A model generated the notes under the pieces. It searched no databases and was not told the DNA's origin. It worked only from the letters and a program-made list of their open reading frames with translations. From assembly GCA_947683625.1 (NCBI GenBank), contig CANTUR010000540.1, forward strand, positions 134,001 through 198,000: 64,000 bases of DNA, written 5' to 3'. Each line of letters begins with the position of its first letter. Position 1 is the stretch's first letter. This document shows positions 58,393-64,000 of this stretch, in pieces. Origin of the DNA: Mallotus nudiflorus. Lineage: Eukaryota > Streptophyta > Magnoliopsida > Malpighiales > Euphorbiaceae. The position numbers and the translations under genes were made by a program.

Positions 58393-59059
58393 TTATGCTT
58401 CACTCTTAAAATACACCAAGATGTCATCAATAAAAATTATCATAAATTGATTAAAGAATGGCCTAAACACTCGATTCATCAAATCCATAAAGGCTACTGG
58501 TGCATTAGTCAGTCCAAAGGACATCATTAAAAATTCATAATGGCCATATCTCATCCAAAATGATGTCTTAGGTACATCTCCACTTCTTATCCTCAACTGA
58601 TGATACCTAGACCTTAAGTCGATCTTGGAGAAACATTTAGCTCCTTGAAGCTGATCGAACAAGTCATCAATCCTCGGGAGTGGATATTTGTTCTTGATGG
58701 TGACTTTATTCAACTATTTATAGTCTAAGACTACCATCTTTCTTCTTTACAAACAACACTGGAGCACCCCAAAGTGATATACTAGGTCTAATAAAACCCT
58801 TATCAAGCAACTTTTGTAATTGCTTATTAAGTTCTTGTAATTCAACTGGTGTCATTCTATAGAGTGGCATAGAAATAGGATCTGTACCAGGTACAACATC
58901 AATATAGAATTCTATTTCCCTATATGGTGGCAATCCTAGTAGCTCTTCAGGAAAAACATCTAGAAATTTACTTACCAGTGGCACATTCTCAACTGCCCTC
59001 TTATATGCTTCTATATCTCTTACTATAACTAGATAGCCTTGACATCCTCTTCTAAGCAT
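58393..59059 (-). pseudogene. chromovirus body 2: reverse transcriptase
   Basis: First piece (58718-59059): LRRGCQGYLVIVRDIEAYKR, PLYRMTPVELQELNKQLQKL, FVKKKDGSLRL. Second piece (58393-58713): KVTIKNKYPLPRIDDLFDQL, FSKIDLRSRYHQLRIRSGDV, MMSFGLTNAPVAFMDLMNRV and FIDDILVYFKSEA with the FIDD active site. One frame change joins them at 58715. All catalytic residues are visible, better kept than in body 1. Confidence 0.9.
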
Positions 59060-59470
59060 CTTCTTAGATGTAATAGCAAAAATGAGATTTTAAGGCATTA
59101 AACTCATGTCACCTCTGAAATGGAATTCTACATCTTCAAGAATTCTAAAGATCACTTCCTTTTCTCGACAATCCATTGAGGCATAGTATTGTGCCAAGTA
59201 ATCCATTCCTAAAATCACATCAAACTCTATCACATATAGCAAAACTAGATCTGCTAGCAATTCTCTCCCTTCCACCAACATAGGACAAGATGGAAAGAAT
59301 ACATATGTCTCCAACTCGTTACTAAGTAGAGTTGCTACAGATAATGGAATCAATAACCTGGATGGTTGCCATTCCACTCTAGAAGCAAACATAGGAGACA
59401 CAAAAGAATGTGATGCACTAGGATCAAATAAGACTTTAACATTAGAATAGCAAACTGGAAGAATACTTAC
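59060..59470 (-). pseudogene. chromovirus body 2: aspartic protease
   Basis: Open 59090-59401: SPMFASRVEWQPSRLLIPLS, VFFPSCPMLVEGRELLADLV and EFDVILGMDYLAQYYASM. Just upstream, in another frame, the active-site loop reads FDPSASHSFV where FDSGASHSFV would be expected, so the D is kept and the following residues are not. Confidence 0.87.
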
Positions 59471-60900
59471 TATAACTGCATTGGATGCCTACGCATCCTG
59501 AGGAGTCAAAGTGAAAACTTGGGCCTGCTTGTGGCCTGCCTATTGAGATGCATGAAGCCTCAACCATTGGGTCTCCTTACTAAACCTCAACCCTAGTAGC
59601 CCATAAACTAAGTCTGCCTCTGCTGTGGATACATAAGAGCTCTATATTGTTGTGGCATCTACTAAAAAGGCTAAGCTACTAATGAAGATCTCTTGGTGTA
59701 CTGTGTCTAATAACTAGTATTAGGATAAGATCTAGTAAGATGTCTTATTTGCCTGCATCTGAAATAAGCCCCAATCAATAGATGACACAGTTCTTGATAT
59801 ACTCAACCACAACTGAGACAAGCACTAGTCCCAGACCCTGAACTGCCATGTTCGGAGCTCTGTCCACTACAATTGCTGCTAACCCCAGAACTAAATCTAG
59901 AACCTTGCCACTTCTACAGTTATTAGCATAACCATGTCGGCCAACTCTATGGGTCCTAGACCTCCTACCCTATTGGGAGGTACCCTTTGCTTGCATGCTC
60001 ATACTTTTAATCTAAAAAGTAGGCTACTGAAATCCTTAAGCTACTCCATATTCGCTATTACCAATCATATAAGGATCAGCCAAAGTGCCTTGCCTGATAT
60101 GTCTCTTCTCTATCAGTCTGGCCTCCTCAATCATGCTCTCCAAAGTACAATCCTCAATGCGCATGCCTACATAGGCTGACCCCAAACCAGTGACATACAA
60201 CTCAATAGCACTGTAAGGATCTCTCATAATATCTTTTACATATCGAGATAGTCTATTAAATTCTCTGGTATAATCTTCCATAGACCTATCCCTTTTGCTG
60301 ACATGTAGTAGCTACCATTTGTACACATCTCTAATCGCAGGTGACAAAAAAACCTCAAGAATCAATCTTTAAACTCAAGCCAAGTCAACTCATTCTTGAA
60401 AGGCTAGATGGACTGCATTAACTAGTCTTGTGCTGCTGCTTGAACTGATAACTCCACAATCATAATCCTCTAATAAGAATTCTAGCCTATTCTTGTCCAA
60501 GTCTCAATGGTATTAATGAAGTCCAAAGCATCTCCTGTACCATCAAAAGAAACTCTACCAATTATGGAGTAAAGGAGTGCAACATCAGTATCAGACATCT
60601 CCCGATTCCTCTACTGTAACATCTATTGTACTAAAAGCATAGCTTGATTTAGAGCTGCTAAGCCTTGTTAATCCCTGTATGCTAGCTACAAAAGTTGCAT
60701 GTTCCACTTCTGGTGGTTCTGGCTCAACTTACTATTGTTGCACCTGTCTCTCTACTACAATAGCTCTAGGCCTACCTTTGCCTCTACATGTAAGATCAGG
60801 AGAAAGAACTTCATTATAAAAAGACTGCTCATTAGCATCATCATCATATGCTAGTTCTGTAGTAAGAGCATTCTGATTCTACTTCATTCTGAAAATACAA
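59471..60900 (-). pseudogene. chromovirus body 2: gag
   Basis: The start near 60894 reads M-K-stop-NQNALTTELAYDDDANEQ. The core piece 60036-60281 has MEDYTREFNRLSRYVKDIMR, LYVTGLGSAYVGMRIEDCTL and ESMIEEARLIEKRHIRQ. The zinc knuckle region (59700-59780) is eroded. Several stops lie between the start and the core. Confidence 0.85.
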
Positions 60901-61041
60901 AGAAACCAAATTCAAGACAAGACACGAACGCTAACTCATATGCAAAATTCTAGAAACAATGATAACAATAAGTGACAATTATCAACCTAATCAGTGCAAT
61001 AGTTTTAACAAAAGACAACACTGACAATCAAATGAACTTAA

Positions 61042-61054
61042 GCTCTAATACCAA
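61042..61054 (-). promoter_or_regulatory. primer binding site of body 2
   Basis: Minus TTGGTATTAGAGC, one base off the initiator methionine tRNA complement, three bases inside LTR 3. Confidence 0.9.
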
Positions 61055-61057
61055 CTT

Positions 61058-61184
61058 TGTAACAACCCAAACCAAAAGGCACATGACCGGCACTACAAAA
61101 TGGGAATACATAATGTAATCAAAACCCATAGTAAGCCTCAAAAAATTTTTGTGAAAAAGAGACAATACACTTAATAATAAAACC
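61058..61184 (-). repeat. array LTR 3, truncated
   Basis: First 127 bases match LTR 2 (53350-53476) up to AATAATAAAACC, then the sequence changes at 61185. The rest of the 5' LTR is missing or displaced by the next element. Confidence 0.85.
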
Positions 61185-64000
61185 TATCACACTCGTACCC
61201 TAATTCTACGTACATTTGCATTCATTATATGTTGCATTTACATATATATATTGATTAAATTTAAGTATAAGTTAGTATATATAGTTAAAGTAGTATTTCG
61301 GGTTGACTTATGAATTATACTCGATTAAAGAGTGAGAATTTTTAATTTTTAGTGACACTTAAAATAAATAAAATATTAAGAATAATAAGGATATGAGGTT
61401 AAATTGAAGTAAAGGATAAGAAATTTAATGTTAGCAAAAGATGAGAACTTAAATTGAAACAATGATTGGACTCAATTGAAATAATTGAAAGCTTGAGGAT
61501 TTATAGGTAACTTAAGCATTTCATTAAGGGTCTTAATGGATATTTTAACATAAAATTTATCCAAAATAGGGGCTGGAGACTTTCAAAATTTCGTGGTCAT
61601 CTTGTTAGTAGCAACAATTGTTTAAGAAAGAAAGGGAAAAAAAAGGAAAAGAGAGAACACTTAAAAAGGGGGGGGGGGGGGGGGGGGGGGGGGGGCTACT
61701 TGATTCTCTAAGTTTAGGTTTGATTTACAAGAGGAATTTGAAGATATAAATAAATTTTTAGGCTTTAATCTTCATCTTAGAAGAATTTTTTGATTGATTT
61801 GGTAAGTAATTTTAGTATTTCAGTTTATTTAATTTAGGGTTCTTAAGTTGCAGAATTTGGGTTTGATAATTCTAGTTTATCAGTCTCTGTAATTCGATCA
61901 TACCTTGACCTATAGAACTCAAAATTAAGTTTTATTTAATGATATAGAATCTTGGAATAATTTTTTAAAATTTCTTCTCTTTGAGGTCGATCTGATTCAG
62001 TCTTTATGATAGTGAAATTAGAGAAAATATTTTAGTACTCAATCTACTATGTAAATTGATCTAGTTGTGTTGAGATGCATATATCTCGCTCTATAGTTGT
62101 CCAATTGGTGTGAAATTTTTATATAATATTCCAGATATATACATATAATAATGATTAAAATTTTAGATCAAAATTCCTTTTCTATAAGTCCCAGAAATTT
62201 TTCAAACTCAGCTCTAAAAGCAATGATTTTGATTATGTGAATTAGGTTTACAGAGTTTGTGAGCTAAATACTTTTCATATCTTGAGATAGAAAACTTAAA
62301 ATTAATCTTGGTTTGATTATAATAAAACTTAAAAGAGTTCTCTAAAAAAATTTTATTTTGATATGGAGCTGATTATAATGGAATAATAGTCTAACAGACC
62401 TGCACTTTTTATTACTTAATCTGTTTGAGTAATGGAGCTGCTTATAATGAAACCTTTGTAATTCAATTTTGGTTTATTAAATAGAAGTACAAATTTTATT
62501 TAAGATACTAGACACAAATACCTATGTCTGGTTAAAATTTTAGGTTAAAATTATTCTTCTACAGGTCATAGCAATTTTTATAATATAGGCCTAAAAATAG
62601 CTCTTGTGGAGTTAATAAGGCTAGTTTGTAGAGTTAAGTTAATTTGCATATTCTGCATATAGTTTGGGGGCTGCATGGTTAGGTCATTATATGAAATTTT
62701 TATATTGATGATTTATAAATCAAATTGCTTGTGTTAGGTACTGGAAAAGACAAAGGAAGTACAGGTGCAAACTAACCAAATTCGGTAAATTGGATTTGAG
62801 TGTTTATAGGTTGTTTGGTGGGTAGATGTTCAAGCCCTTAAACTCTTTTTATAATAGCAAGAAAATGATATTTTTAGTGATTTTTATAAATATGAAATGA
62901 TGTATAAGAATGGTTTCAATTTAGCTTGGTTACTACTTGGATTATTTGAAGTATTGAAGATTTAAAACGATAATATTTTCTATTTCACAAACTAAATATG
63001 TTGCTACTTTGTGCTTTTGTTTACAATATGATTTAAGATTTATTTTTAGATACTTTTTTATTTAATTAAGTTTGTAATCAGCCTGATTTCCTTATTTTGG
63101 ATTATAAGGAGGTGTTTTGATTTTGAATACTTTGTTCAACAATAAATGTGATAGAAATGCTTTAACTATTTACTTGATTATTTAAATGAGTTATAATCAT
63201 ATTGGTTTTATTCCTTTGAATTTTGACAAGAAGTGGTTTGATTTTTAATACTATGATGAGCTATAAATGTGATAGAATGATTTTGATTAATTTTGGATGA
63301 AATGAAATTTTTTTTTTGTGCATTACCTCCTTATATGAGATGTATGAATGTGCTGAGGTGATATATGCACATTTGAGATTGTACTGGTTGTTATTGTGCA
63401 ATAAATAACAGGGCACTTGATTGCAAGATGGTGAAGGAAGAAGGGTCGTTCCGTGCTAATTTAGTTGAAAGGTTAGCCTTCAAGTGTGCCTAGAGAGTGA
63501 GCTTATGATGACTTTTATGTTATGGCCAAGTTGTGATGCTTGTGGTAGGGATGGTTAATACAATTAAAAAGTTGTATTGATATTTTCAAAGGCATATGTT
63601 TCAATTGATTGAGTTTTGAATGTGTTTGAAAGCAAGATTGAATTTGATATTTTGAATGAATGATCATTTGATTATTAAATGCTTTAGTATTTTAATTTGA
63701 GATGTTTATTATATTTGATTTAGCTAAACTATTTTCTGCTCGTAGTGTCTATTCATTTAGTATTTTTGTACTCATTTTACTCTGTCTTATAAACGATTTC
63801 AGATAATTGAGCTTGATAGTTGGTGAACCAGGTTGAATGAGTGTGGATAGAAGTCCATAATAAGGTTGGCCAATAAATCCTCGTTAGAGTAGTCTTTCCT
63901 TTTATTTTATTTTTTTGATTTGTTATATAAGTGTTGTAGAACATTGGTGATTAAGCCATATTTAAAAATGTAACATTTATGTTTTCTAAATATTTTGTAT
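61185..64000 (+). mobile_element. LTR-like sequence running off the window
   Basis: Starts TATCACACTCGTACCC at the break of LTR 3, the same kind of terminal sequence as the solo LTR (TATCACGACC). It is non-coding for its whole length. It contains a purine tract and a G run at 61620-61695, and a TTCCGTGCTAATTTAGTTGA-type stretch with a following GAAAGGTTAGCCTTCAAGTG (63445-63485), which I recall from long LTRs of plant chromoviruses. The class and orientation are inference. Confidence 0.5.
61668..61695 (+). repeat. uninterrupted run of 28 G
   Basis: Twenty-eight Gs follow an A/G-rich tract. Homopolymers of this length are rare in AT-rich plant DNA and hard to sequence, so the true length is uncertain. 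Confidence 0.8.

Larger units (their letters stand above)
44224..61184 (-). mobile_element. tandem chromovirus array (Del/Tekay type), two bodies sharing an LTR
   Basis: Minus-strand order from the right: LTR 3 (61058-61184, truncated), body 2 (56041-61057, about 5.0 kb), LTR 2 (53350-56040, shared), body 1 (44556-53349, interrupted by a solo LTR; about 5.05 kb without it), LTR 1 (44224-44555, internally deleted). The bodies align along their full length. LTR 2 has a primer binding site on its left (53334-53346) and a polypurine tract (minus TAAGGAGGGGAGAT, 56041-56054) on its right, so it was 5' LTR for body 1 and 3' LTR for body 2. Both bodies encode gag, protease, RT, RNase H, integrase and a chromodomain, the mark of chromoviruses. 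Confidence 0.9.

Overview
This window is plant nuclear DNA from a eudicot, very AT-rich and almost wholly made of transposable elements at several levels of nesting. The evidence is LTR retrotransposons primed by the initiator-methionine tRNA motif (TGGTATCAGAGC and variants), Ty1/copia and Ty3/gypsy chromovirus proteins, a Tat-type gypsy element with antisense accessory genes, L1-type LINEs, and a plant-type CCR4-associated factor 1 (CAF1) gene relic. The species cannot be fixed from the sequence. I see no intact host gene, no tRNA or rRNA gene and no CRISPR array. Every coding region carries stops, frameshifts or deletions.

Layout. (1) 1-8340: 3' part of a Tat-like Ty3/gypsy element. The integrase end is on + (1-514). 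Two degenerate accessory genes lie on the opposite strand: a plant-mobile-domain (PMD) gene (2619-4787) and a DUF7745-like gene (1140-1955). Minisatellites and clusters of a GAGGCGAT/ATCGCCTC palindromic word follow. (2) 8358-21345: a CAF1-like deadenylase pseudogene on the minus strand, split into three pieces by a copia element (8485-14167, 5' LTR truncated) and a gypsy element (14197-20967, target duplication CTGTT). (3) 21346-24040: AT-rich DNA with a Mutator-like foldback element. (4) 24054-32675: a minus-strand LINE split by a non-autonomous copia array with three LTRs (24921-29992), which itself holds a 1.5-kb solo LTR (27280-28818, target duplication CTAGT). (5) 33532-33945: a 414-bp foldback MITE with a 9-bp target duplication. 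(6) 34330-37450: a plus-strand LINE relic. (7) 37989-42760: a structurally complete 4.77-kb copia element, target duplication GTTTT. (8) 44224-61184: two Del/Tekay-type chromovirus bodies in tandem sharing a central LTR. The first body is interrupted by a 3.7-kb solo LTR (45922-49658). (9) 61185-64000: a further LTR-like sequence running off the window, with a 28-base G run.

How it fits together. Nothing here acts as a host pathway. The coding capacity is gag, protease, reverse transcriptase, RNase H and integrase from at least five retrotransposon families. The insertion order can be read from target duplications and from protein frames that resume across junctions: CAF1, then copia and gypsy; LINE, then the copia array, then the solo LTR; the chromovirus tandem, then the solo LTR. 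The most unusual content is the antisense PMD plus DUF7745 cargo of the Tat element, the reconstructable insertion history of the CAF1 relic, and two independent LTR-body-LTR-body-LTR arrays.
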